Source of the DNA: CAYMRL01 sp964473205
Lineage (GTDB): Bacteria > Deinococcota > Deinococci > Deinococcales > Trueperaceae
Direction of reading: 5' to 3'
NCBI GenBank assembly: GCA_964473205.1
Contig: CAYYOK010000022.1
Span: forward strand, 1-37,266
DNA: 37,266 nt
A model generated the notes under the pieces. That model had not been told where the DNA came from. It searched no databases and saw only the letters and a program-made list of their open reading frames with translations. Positions 1-7,358 of this stretch are shown here, one piece after another (positions within the stretch are counted from its first letter, which is position 1; every line of letters starts with the position of its first letter). The position numbers and the translations under genes were made by a program.

Positions 1-1309
1 GCACCGGGATGCGGATGGTGCGCGACTGGTCGGCGATGGCGCGGTTGATCGCCTGCCTGATCCACCAGGTGGCGTAGGTCGAGAACTTGAAGCGGCGGCG
101 GTACTCGAACTTCTCGACGGCCCTGATCAGGCCCTGGTTGCCCTCCTGGATCAGGTCGAGGAAGCTCATGCCGCGGCCGTTGTACTTCTTGGCGATGGAG
201 ACGACGAGGCGCAGGTTGGCCTCGATCAGGTGCTTGCGGGCCAGGTCGCCGTCCTCGACGACGCGCTGCAGGCGCCGGCGGCCGCGCTCGTCGTAGCCCT
301 CGGCACCCTCCTCGATGACGGCCCTGGCCGCCTCGCCGTCCTCGATGCGGCGCGCGAGGTCGATCTCCTCGTCGAGGGTCAGCAGCTTGACGCGGCCGAT
401 CTCCTGCAGGTACTGCCTGACCGGGTCGTTGGTCTTGACGCGCGCGTCGGCCATCGCCTCGGCGCGCGCCTCGATCTCCTCGCGGTCGAGCTCGTCGACG
501 TCGCGGTCGAGGTCGTCGTCGTCGATGTCGTCCTCGTCGACGAGCTCCTCGTCCTCAGCCAGGTCGGCGATCGCGATGCTGCTCTTCTCGATCAGCTCGA
601 TCAGCTCGTCGAAGCTCTGCTCCTCTGGGTCGAGGGCGACGCTCTCGACGGCGCGCCTGAACGCGTCGGCGATCTCCTCGGTGTCGAGCTGGCCGATCTC
701 GCGGCCGCGCTGCAGCAGTTCCTGGACGACGTCGGTCTGCATCCAGGCGGCCCCGGAGGCGATCTTGTCGGCCGCAGCAGCCTTGGCGGCGGTCTTCGGC
801 TCGGGTCTCGTGGCAGCCTTCTGATCCGCCTTCGCGGGCGGCTTCTGGTCGGTCTTGGCGGTCGCCTTCGACTCGGCCGGTTTGGCCGGGCTGGCCTTGG
901 CCGGCTTGGCGGGCTCGGCCTCGGCGGCTTCGGTCACCTCGGCCTCCGCCGTCTTGCCGGGCTTGGGCTCGGCAGCCTTGGCCGGCTTGGAGGACTTGCC
1001 AGCCTTGGTCTCGGCCGCCGCGGGTTGAGCAGAGGGCTTGGCAGCCTTGGCTTCCTTCGCAGGCCTGCTCGCGCTCGACTTCGCCGCGGGCTTGCCGGCC
1101 TTGGCGGTCGCGGCTTCGGCCGAGCTCGTCTTCGCGGTGCCGGCCTTCGCCGCGCCGGCCTTCGCTGCGCTGGTCTTCTGTGCGTCGGTCTTCTCTGCTC
1201 CCGACTTCGCCGTGCTGGTCTTCGCTGGCGCCGCCTTGGCGGCCTTGGCCGCAGGCTTCGCGCTGGTCTCTGCCTTGGTCGCCTTGGAGCCCGACTTGCT
1301 GCTAGCCAC
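1..1309 (-). CDS. rpoD: RNA polymerase primary sigma factor RpoD/SigA, partial (5' part)
   Basis: Housekeeping sigma factor that directs RNA polymerase to promoters. The gene runs off the left edge after sigma region 2, so regions 3-4 are not seen. About 436 codons are present. Residues 1 to about 180 are a low-complexity Lys/Ala/Pro tract. An acidic Asp/Glu stretch follows at about 250-285. Region 1.2 starts near residue 292 (DPVRQYLQEIG). Region 2 carries EANLRLVVSIAKKY, DLIQEGNQGLIRAVEKF and FSTYATWWIRQAINRAI, the -10 recognition and melting helices. I chose GTG at 1309 because AAGGAG lies 6 nt upstream (1321-1316). An in-frame ATG at 1324 would place that ribosome site inside the gene. 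Region 2 reads like Thermus/Deinococcus SigA. The promoter is unclear; TAGAAT at 1459-1454 is only a weak -10 candidate. Confidence 0.96.
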   Translation of the reverse strand, partial: MASSKSGSKATKAETSAKPAAKAAKAAPAKTSTAKSGAEKTDAQKTSAAKAGAAKAGTAKTSSAEAATAKAGKPAAKSSASRPAKEAKAAKPSAQPAAAETKAGKSSKPAKAAEPKPGKTAEAEVTEAAEAEPAKPAKASPAKPAESKATAKTDQKPPAKADQKAATRPEPKTAAKAAAADKIASGAAWMQTDVVQELLQRGREIGQLDTEEIADAFRRAVESVALDPEEQSFDELIELIEKSSIAIADLAEDEELVDEDDIDDDDLDRDVDELDREEIEARAEAMADARVKTNDPVRQYLQEIGRVKLLTLDEEIDLARRIEDGEAARAVIEEGAEGYDERGRRRLQRVVEDGDLARKHLIEANLRLVVSIAKKYNGRGMSFLDLIQEGNQGLIRAVEKFEYRRRFKFSTYATWWIRQAINRAIADQSRTIRIPV

Positions 1310-1501
1310 TACGATCTCCTTCATGTTCGCGCGCGCACCACACATGGTGGTACGCCCGCCTGTCGCCGGTGGATTGATAGCGAGATGGTTGGCCCCGCCA
1401 GCGCCGGAGGGCGCACCCGAATCGTCGGTCGCTGCGGGCCGTAACGGGGAGAGATTCTAGCACACCGGGGCGGTGCTCCGCGTCCGCGAGCTACCCTGGC
1501 C

Positions 1502-1519
1502 GCCCGGTCGAGACCGGGC
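1502..1519 (-). terminator. hairpin after the GGDEF-EAL gene
   Basis: GCCCGGTC and GACCGGGC form a perfect 8-bp inverted repeat around a 2-nt centre, 15 nt past the stop of the GGDEF-EAL gene. No T-run follows on the minus strand, so intrinsic termination is uncertain. Confidence 0.4.
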
Positions 1520-1534
1520 CCGATCAGGCCCACG

Positions 1535-3502
1535 TCACTCGGTCAGCAGCAGCTCGTCGAGGTCGCTGGCGGAGCGCTGGTGGAACATCTGCAGGTCGGC
1601 GAACGCGTCCCTGGCGGGGGGCACGGGCGCCTGGTCGTGGAGGCGGCCTTTGGTCCGCAGCTCCTGCGTCACGCGCCGCAGCAGGCTCTCTGCCTGCGCC
1701 GGCTGCATCGGCCGCGCGAAGAAGTAGCCCTGGGCGAGGTCGACGCCCAGGCGCCGCAGGAAGTCGCGCTGGTACGCGGTCTCGATGCCCTCCGCGACGA
1801 CGAGCTTGTCGAGCTTGTGCGCCATCGCGCAGATCGCCTCGATGATGGGCCCTGGGCTGGGGTGGCGGACCACCTCGGAGATGCCGCTCGACGAGATGCC
1901 GCTCGACTTGATCCGCGGCGACGCCGTGTCTTTCGGATCGGGCCCGACGTAGCCGAAGCTGCCCTGGCCGTCGGTGATGTTGACGGCGGCTTCCAGCGGC
2001 TGCGGCTGCAGGCTCTGCACGAACGACCTGTCGATCTTCAAGGTCTTGATCGGCAGCTTCTGCAGGTAGGCGAGAGAAGAGTAGCCGGTGCCGAAGTCGT
2101 CCAGCGCCGTAGGGACTCCGAGGCGCTCGAGCTTGACCAGCGTGCGTAGCGCCAGCTGGTAGTCGCGCACGAGGACGCTCTCGGTCACCTCGATCTCGAG
2201 CAGGTGCGGCGGGATGCCCGAATCCGCCAGCGCGCCCTTGACCGTGTCGATGAACGTGACCTGGTGGAACTGAACGGTCGACACGTTCACCGCGACGCGG
2301 ACCGGAACCATGCCTTGGCGGATCCACTGACGCTGCTGCAAAGCGGCCTCGCGCAGCATCCAGTGGCCGATCGGGGAGATGAGGCCGGCCTCCTCGGCGA
2401 CGGGAACGAACTCGCCGGGCGAGACGAGACCTAGCTCTGGGCTACGCCAGCGCATCAGCGCCTCGAAGCCGCAGAGCTGCCCGTCCGACAGCTGCACCTG
2501 CGGCTGGTAAGCGACCTCGAGCTGGTTCTCCTGCAGCGCACGCCGCAGCTGACGCTCGAGCTCGAGCCGCCGGCTCAGCCGGGTCCGCACCTCGATCGTG
2601 GAGAACACGAAGGAGTTCTTGCCGCGCTCCTTGACCTGGTACATGGCCGCGTCGGCGCTCTGCAGCAGGCTCTCAGGGTCGAGGCCATCGCGCGGGTAGA
2701 GGCCGATGCCGATGCTGGCAGAGACCTGGAGCTCCCTGCCCTCGATGAGGATCGGTGCGTTGAGCTCCTTGACCAGGCTCCTGGCGACGGCGGCCGCCGC
2801 GCGCTCGTCCTTGACGTTGACGAGGGCGACCGTGAACTCGTCGCCGCCGACGCGGCCGACCAGGTCGTCGCCGCGCACGCTCTGCCTCACGATGCGGCCC
2901 ACCTCGCGCAGGAGCTTGTCGCCCATGTCGTGGCCGTAGGTGTCGTTGACGAACTTGAAGCGGTCTAGGTCGACGAACAGCAGCGCCAGCGACTCGCCGC
3001 TCTCCTCGGCTCGCTGCAGCAGCACGCTGAGCCTCTCCTCGAAGGCGCCGCGCGTGTAAGCGCCGGTGAGCGGGTCCACCTGAGCGCGCTTGGAGAGGGC
3101 GCGCTCGCGCATCAGCGTGCGCTTGACGTTCTGGAGGAAGCCGACGCCGAGGCCGGTGCCGACGAACGCCAGCACCTCGAACACCCTGTTGCTGTCCAAC
3201 GAGTAGGAGATCAGGCGGCCGAGGTCGAAGCTGCCGGCCGAGCGCAGCTCCAGCAGCAGGAACCCGAGCACGCCGGCGATGACCCCTCCGGCGACGCCCC
3301 AGGTCCAGCCGGAGGCCGCCACCAGCACCAGGCCGATGATCCTCGCATATGCGCCGAGCGCTTCGTGGATCTGCGCGTACGCCGCCAGGTAGGCGAGCCA
3401 CAGCCCGAGAGGAAGTAACCTCAAGCCCCACAAGATCATCGTGGGGACAAGGTACTTGCCGATTCCGCACAAGACTCTTACGCACTTCGTGAACCTTCTC
3501 AC
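1535..3502 (-). CDS. membrane GGDEF-EAL protein (cyclic-di-GMP synthesis/degradation)
   Basis: Predicted cyclic-di-GMP enzyme of 655 aa. Two to three hydrophobic segments (about 17-44, 54-86 and 108-124) anchor it in the membrane. The GGDEF domain spans about 140-300 with an intact GGDEF at 219-223. The inhibitory I-site RxxD is R210-D213, exactly five residues before it, so the cyclase half looks active and product-regulated. The EAL domain spans about 315-610: FEALMRW with E347-L349, ALDDFGTGYSS near 466-476, LKIDRSF near 488-494 and VVAEGIET near 568-575. These suggest phosphodiesterase competence. About 40 extra, Gly/Ser/Pro-rich residues sit between DRSFV and PIIEAI (about 500-550). No sensory domain is visible beyond the membrane region. 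The GTG at 3502 has no good ribosome site, so the N-terminus is uncertain; ATG at about 3441 is an alternative. Confidence 0.93.
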   Translation of the reverse strand: MRRFTKCVRVLCGIGKYLVPTMILWGLRLLPLGLWLAYLAAYAQIHEALGAYARIIGLVLVAASGWTWGVAGGVIAGVLGFLLLELRSAGSFDLGRLISYSLDSNRVFEVLAFVGTGLGVGFLQNVKRTLMRERALSKRAQVDPLTGAYTRGAFEERLSVLLQRAEESGESLALLFVDLDRFKFVNDTYGHDMGDKLLREVGRIVRQSVRGDDLVGRVGGDEFTVALVNVKDERAAAAVARSLVKELNAPILIEGRELQVSASIGIGLYPRDGLDPESLLQSADAAMYQVKERGKNSFVFSTIEVRTRLSRRLELERQLRRALQENQLEVAYQPQVQLSDGQLCGFEALMRWRSPELGLVSPGEFVPVAEEAGLISPIGHWMLREAALQQRQWIRQGMVPVRVAVNVSTVQFHQVTFIDTVKGALADSGIPPHLLEIEVTESVLVRDYQLALRTLVKLERLGVPTALDDFGTGYSSLAYLQKLPIKTLKIDRSFVQSLQPQPLEAAVNITDGQGSFGYVGPDPKDTASPRIKSSGISSSGISEVVRHPSPGPIIEAICAMAHKLDKLVVAEGIETAYQRDFLRRLGVDLAQGYFFARPMQPAQAESLLRRVTQELRTKGRLHDQAPVPPARDAFADLQMFHQRSASDLDELLLTE

Positions 3503-3623
3503 AATGACTGTGTGCCTGCGGTGGCGCTGTGTGGCTCTGCCGCGTCCGGCGAGGCGATAGCATTGGCGCAGGCCGCGGCCTTCTCACAACTCAAGAGGCC
3601 CAGTCTGACCAAGGAGGCATCGG

Positions 3624-5105
3624 ATGAGGTTCAAGTTGTTGCTCGCAACGGCCACCCTCGTGATCGCGTCGCTAGCCGGCGCGCAGTCGGTGACGTTGGC
3701 CATGTCGGCACAGCCGGACACGCTGGATCCGCAGGTCACGGCCGCCACGGCCGCGTTCCAGGTCAGCAAGTCGATCTACGACACCCTGGTCGAGTCGGAC
3801 AGGGCCGGTAACCTGGTGCCCTCGCTGGCGTCCTCTTACACCGTCAGCCCCGACGGCCTCGCCTACACGTTCACGCTCGTCGAGACCACCTTCCACGACG
3901 GCACCGCCTTCGACAGCGCCGACGTGAAGGCGAGCTTTGATCGCATCCGCGACCCAGCCACCGCGTCGCCGAAGCTCAGCGAGTTCACGGCCATCACCTC
4001 GATCGACACGCCCGACGACCGCACGGTCGTGATCAACCTCAGCCAGCCAACCCCGGCGCTGATCGCTTCGCTGGCCTCCGGCTGGGGCGCCATCCTGCCG
4101 TCCGAGAAGCTGGCGGCCGGCCACGACTTCGGCAACCAGCCCGTCGGCACCGGCCCTTACGCGTTCAGCAGCTGGCTGCGCGACAACGCGCTGACCCTCA
4201 GCGCCAACGGCACCTACTTCCAGGGCGCGCCCCGGATCCAAGAGGTCGTCATCCGCTTCGTGCCCGACAGCGCCGTGCAGCTGCAGGGCCTGATCACGGG
4301 CGAGTTCGACGTCATCGACAACGTCGCCGAGGCCGACCGCGACGGCGTTCGCGCCAACCCCGCGCTCGAGCTGGTGAGCGAGCCTTCCGGCCTCGTGCTG
4401 GTCGCGTCCCTCAACACGCGCCGCGAGTACCTCTCCGACCCGCGCGTGCGCCGCGCCCTCAACCTCGCCGTCGACACCGAGATCGTCATGGAGGTCGCCT
4501 ACGGCGGCGGCGACCAGGTCGGCACCTTCATGGAAGCCGGCAGCCCCTGGATGCCGGAGGCCGTGCAGCCGTTCGCCTACGATCCCGAGCAGGCGCGTGC
4601 GCTGCTGGCCGCCGCTGGCGTGCCCAGCGGCTGGACGATCGACCTCGCCCTGCCCCAGCCCTACGAGAACCACATCCAGGCCGGCCAGATCGTCCAGGAC
4701 TTCCTCTCCGACGTCGGCGTGAACGCCCAGATCCGCATCGTCGAGTGGGGCGTGTGGCTCTCCGAGATCTACGGCGGCCCCCGCGACTTCGACATGACCG
4801 TCGTCGGGCACACCGGCAAGCTCGACCCCAGCGGACGCGTCGGAGGCTACGGCGTCGAGTCCACCAACTACACCGGCTACACCAACGCCGACGTCGCCGA
4901 CTGGATCGCCCAGGCGGCCAAGGAGCCCAATGCCGTGCGCCGCGCCGCGCTCTACACCCAGGCGCTGATCAAGCTGCACGACGACGCCCCGTTCATCTAC
5001 TTCGGCACGCCCAGCCGCACCTACGCGCGCAACGCCAACCTCGAGGGCTTCTGGATCACGCCGCTCCTCGACAGCTTCGACTTCCGCGAGGCGCGCCTGA
5101 ACTGA
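3624..5105 (+). CDS. ABC transporter substrate-binding protein, peptide/nickel family 5
   Basis: Extracytoplasmic binding protein of the oligopeptide/dipeptide/nickel family, 493 aa, normal for the family. A signal peptide (MRFKLLL, then a hydrophobic run ending ASLAGA-QS) has no lipobox Cys, so it looks like signal peptidase I processing. The mature start QPDTLDPQVTAATAAF..IYDTLVE is typical of SBP_bac_5, as are GTGPYAFSSW, DPRVRRALNLAVD and the QIVQDFLSDVGV region. The ATG at 3624 has AAGGAGG about 8 nt upstream. It leads an operon with two permease genes and is separated from them by a strong hairpin. The family assignment is firm; the ligand (peptide, nickel, opine, glycoside) cannot be read from sequence. 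Confidence 0.93.
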   Translation: MRFKLLLATATLVIASLAGAQSVTLAMSAQPDTLDPQVTAATAAFQVSKSIYDTLVESDRAGNLVPSLASSYTVSPDGLAYTFTLVETTFHDGTAFDSADVKASFDRIRDPATASPKLSEFTAITSIDTPDDRTVVINLSQPTPALIASLASGWGAILPSEKLAAGHDFGNQPVGTGPYAFSSWLRDNALTLSANGTYFQGAPRIQEVVIRFVPDSAVQLQGLITGEFDVIDNVAEADRDGVRANPALELVSEPSGLVLVASLNTRREYLSDPRVRRALNLAVDTEIVMEVAYGGGDQVGTFMEAGSPWMPEAVQPFAYDPEQARALLAAAGVPSGWTIDLALPQPYENHIQAGQIVQDFLSDVGVNAQIRIVEWGVWLSEIYGGPRDFDMTVVGHTGKLDPSGRVGGYGVESTNYTGYTNADVADWIAQAAKEPNAVRRAALYTQALIKLHDDAPFIYFGTPSRTYARNANLEGFWITPLLDSFDFREARLN

Positions 5106-5120
5106 AGGCAGCCTTTCGCA

Positions 5121-5155
5121 CCGGGCCCGTTGCGCTTGGCGGCGCGCGGGCCCGG
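5121..5155 (+). terminator. intercistronic stem-loop after binding-protein gene
   Basis: CCGGGCCCG (5121-5129) and CGGGCCCGG (5147-5155) form a perfect 9-bp stem with a 17-nt loop, between the binding-protein stop and the first permease start. There is no T-run. It is better read as a partial terminator or 3'-end stabiliser that keeps binding protein in excess over permease. Confidence 0.55.
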
Positions 5156-5173
5156 CTAGGCTCTTAGGACAGC

Positions 5174-6115
5174 GTGCCACGCTACCTGCTGCTTCAGACC
5201 GTCAGCTTCGTCATAACGCTGTGGGCCGTACTGACCCTGGTGTTCTTGGCGATGCGCGCCCTGCCCGGCGACGCCGCCACCATCCTCGGTGGTCTCGACG
5301 CCAGCCAGGAGCAGGTCGAGGAGATGAGGCGCAACCTCGGCCTGGCTGCGAGCCTGGGCGTGCAGTACAAGGACTTCCTCGCCGACCTCGCTCAGGGAGA
5401 CCTCGGCGACTCGTTGCGCGAGAGGCGCCCGGTGGTGCGGGTGCTGCTAGACCGCCTGCCCGTGACCTTGGCCCTGGCCAGCCTGGCCTTCGTGATCTCG
5501 CTGATCATCGGCTTCGGGCTGGGGATGCTCGCAGGACTGCGACCCGACGGCACGTTCGACAGGATCACCTCGGTCTTCACGACCGTGGCGCTGTCGCTGC
5601 CAGAGTTCTGGTTCGGCTTCCTGCTGATCCTGCTGTTCGCGGTGAACCTCGGCTGGTTCCCCGTGCTGGGCCTGCCGCCGACGGGCCTCTCGTGGCAGGC
5701 CTCCTGGCATCTGCTGCTGCCGGCCACCACCCTCGCGATACCGCGCGCAGCGCAGCTGACGCGCCTGGTGCGCGCCAGGGTGCTGGACGAGCGCCTGTCC
5801 GACTACGTCAGGACGGCGCGCAGCAAGGGCCTGGCGTCGTTGCGAGTCGGCAGGCACATCGCCTCCAACGCCCTGCCCGCCACACTCCCGCTACTCGCGC
5901 TCGAGCTCGGTGGGCTGCTGACCGGCACGATCGTCGTCGAGCAGGTCTTCGGGCTGCCGGGGCTCGGGGCCACGCTCCTCGGCGCGATCTCGGCCCGCGA
6001 CTACCCGGTCGTGCAGGGCGTGACCGTGCTGGCCGTGACCGTCTACATCGGGGTCAACTGGCTCTCCGACCTGCTTCAGCTCGCCGCCGACCCGCGGCTG
6101 AGGGCACCGACATGA
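5174..6115 (+). CDS. ABC transporter permease, DppB/OppB type
   Basis: First inner-membrane permease subunit of the peptide-type importer, 313 aa. It opens with the family-typical MPRYLLLQTVSFVITLWAV, followed by FLAMRALPGDAA. About six membrane spans follow. The ATPase-coupling EAA loop is visible as DYVRTARSKGLASLRVGRHIASNALP. The end has the usual ARDYPVVQGVTVL and DPRLR. The start is GTG at 5174 with only a weak upstream purine stretch, so expression may depend on read-through from the binding-protein gene. Its TGA overlaps the next gene's ATG (ATGA, 6112-6115), which suggests translational coupling. Confidence 0.94.
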   Translation: MPRYLLLQTVSFVITLWAVLTLVFLAMRALPGDAATILGGLDASQEQVEEMRRNLGLAASLGVQYKDFLADLAQGDLGDSLRERRPVVRVLLDRLPVTLALASLAFVISLIIGFGLGMLAGLRPDGTFDRITSVFTTVALSLPEFWFGFLLILLFAVNLGWFPVLGLPPTGLSWQASWHLLLPATTLAIPRAAQLTRLVRARVLDERLSDYVRTARSKGLASLRVGRHIASNALPATLPLLALELGGLLTGTIVVEQVFGLPGLGATLLGAISARDYPVVQGVTVLAVTVYIGVNWLSDLLQLAADPRLRAPT

Positions 6116-6906
6116 GCCGGGCCACGATAGGAGCGACCCTGCTCGCGGTCGTCGCGCTCTCGGCGCTGTTCGCGCCGCTGCTGACGCCCCACGACCCGCT
6201 CCAGCCCGACTACAGGGCCCGCTACGCCACTTCCAGCCCCGAGCACCCGCTCGGCACCGACGGGCTGGGTCGCGACGTGCTGTCGCGCGCCCTGGCGGGC
6301 GGGCGCGTGTCGCTGACGATCGCGCTGAGCGCCACCGTGCTGACGATGCTCCTCGGCGCGACGCTGGGCATCATGGCGGCGGGCGTCGGCGGGCTGCTGG
6401 ACACGGTGCTGTCGCGCGTGTTCGACGCCCTGCTGGCCTTCCCCGGCTTCCTGCTGATCCTGCTCGTCGTCACGATCCTGGGCGGCGGCTCGGCCCAGAC
6501 GGTGATGGCGATGGGCATAGCCGGCTCGCCCGTCTACTTCAGGCTCGCCCGCGCCTTCACTCGCTCCGAGCTCAGCTCCGAGTACGTCACGGCGGCCAAA
6601 GCCCTCGGTGCGCCGCGCTCGCGCCAGCTCTGGCGCCACGCGCTGCCGAACTTCACGGGCGCGCTGCTGGTGCAAGGCGCCAGCACCGCGGCGGCCTTCC
6701 TGCTGGTCGAGGCGTCGCTGTCCTACCTCGGGCTCGGCGTGGCCCTCCCGACGCCCAGCTGGGGCAACGTACTGCAAGACGCGCGCAGCTTCCTCACCCG
6801 CCAGCCTTGGGCGGCCGTCGGACCTGGGCTGTTCCTCGCCGCCGCCTCCCTCTCGTTCCAGTTCCTGTCCGACGGCATGCGCGACCGGCTCGACCGCCGC
6901 GGCTGA
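6112..6906 (+). CDS. ABC transporter permease, DppC/OppC type
   Basis: Second permease of the importer, 264 aa. The open frame extends far upstream, but the ATG at 6112 overlaps the preceding TGA and begins a standard DppC N-terminus (hydrophobic segment, then LLTPHDPLQPDY and HPLGTDGLGRDVLSRAL). The coupling EAA loop is SSEYVTAAKALGAPRSRQLWRHALPN. The end contains EASLSYLGLGVALPTPSWGNVL, a signature stretch for this subunit. It is slightly short for the family because the N-terminal cytoplasmic leader is minimal. No DppD/DppF ATPase gene follows; the next gene is an unrelated small protein. The ATPases must be encoded elsewhere if the system works. Confidence 0.94.
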   Translation: MSRATIGATLLAVVALSALFAPLLTPHDPLQPDYRARYATSSPEHPLGTDGLGRDVLSRALAGGRVSLTIALSATVLTMLLGATLGIMAAGVGGLLDTVLSRVFDALLAFPGFLLILLVVTILGGGSAQTVMAMGIAGSPVYFRLARAFTRSELSSEYVTAAKALGAPRSRQLWRHALPNFTGALLVQGASTAAAFLLVEASLSYLGLGVALPTPSWGNVLQDARSFLTRQPWAAVGPGLFLAAASLSFQFLSDGMRDRLDRRG

Positions 6907-7016
6907 GTCCAGGCGGCGACTTGCGAGCCCGCCCGCGCCTCGGCTAACCGGTATCATCGTCCCGCAGCGGCTTAGCGCTTGGCACAGCCACGCGCTGCCA
7001 CGGAGCGGAGCCCAAC

Positions 7017-7340
7017 ATGTGGTTATGGAGCCTCGACGATCGCCTGATCAACATGGACCTGGTCGAGAGCATCGAAGTTCTCGAGGTGTACCCGGAGGAC
7101 GCCGACCCGGCGCAGCTCGAAGCCGGCGCCGTGGAACCCGACCTGATCGAGGTCGTCGCGATCATGGCGTCGGGAGATGAGGCGGTCCTCTACGACGGCG
7201 AGGACGCCGAGGACGTCTACCGCGGCTTCGACCTGCTCGCCAGGCTCGTCGCCAGCGGCAAGGTCGAGGGTGACCGCCCTCTCTCCGCGCCCCTGCGAGT
7301 GGTCGACCTGCTGAGGCCGCCTCCCGATCACGCCAACTGA
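7017..7340 (+). CDS. hypothetical small acidic protein
   Basis: I do not recognise this 107-aa protein. It opens MWLWSLDDRLINMDLVESIEV and is strongly acidic (EVYPEDADPAQLE, DGEDAEDVY). It looks like short beta strands followed by one helix (DVYRGFDLLARLVASG). The pattern of a strand with INxDxVESIEV, then a strand with VVAIMASGDEAVLYDG, then a helix resembles small single-domain proteins of unknown role. The ATG at 7017 follows a GGAG about 8 nt upstream. TATCAT at 6952-6957 could be a -10, but no -35 is evident. The gene ends 15 nt before the pepA start on the same strand. Confidence 0.7.
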   Translation: MWLWSLDDRLINMDLVESIEVLEVYPEDADPAQLEAGAVEPDLIEVVAIMASGDEAVLYDGEDAEDVYRGFDLLARLVASGKVEGDRPLSAPLRVVDLLRPPPDHAN

Positions 7341-7342
7341 CC

Positions 7343-7358
7343 TAGCATGACCGGCATG
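7343..7358 (+). promoter_or_regulatory. TANNNT box deciding the pepA start
   Basis: TAGCAT at 7343-7348 lies 7 nt before the ATG at 7356. It overlaps the alternative ATG at 7347, which would have no signal of its own, and so favours the downstream start and a leaderless transcript. Confidence 0.55.

Noticed and set aside
1110..1240. Short tandem-like repeats, considered as a CRISPR or satellite array
   Set aside because: They are degenerate codon repeats for the Lys/Ala tail of rpoD, without uniform repeats and spacers.
1322..1324. ATG 1324 as rpoD start
   Set aside because: It would place the AAGGAG ribosome site inside the gene; GTG 1309 has that site at the right distance.
230..1444. 404-codon plus-strand frame over rpoD, rich in Leu/Gly/Arg
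   Set aside because: Artefact of the Lys/Ala repeats of rpoD read on the other strand.
3672..5180. 502-codon open frame antisense to the peptide-binding-protein gene
   Set aside because: Low-complexity Arg/Val/Gly/Asp composition with no motifs; it mirrors codon-position GC bias of the real gene.
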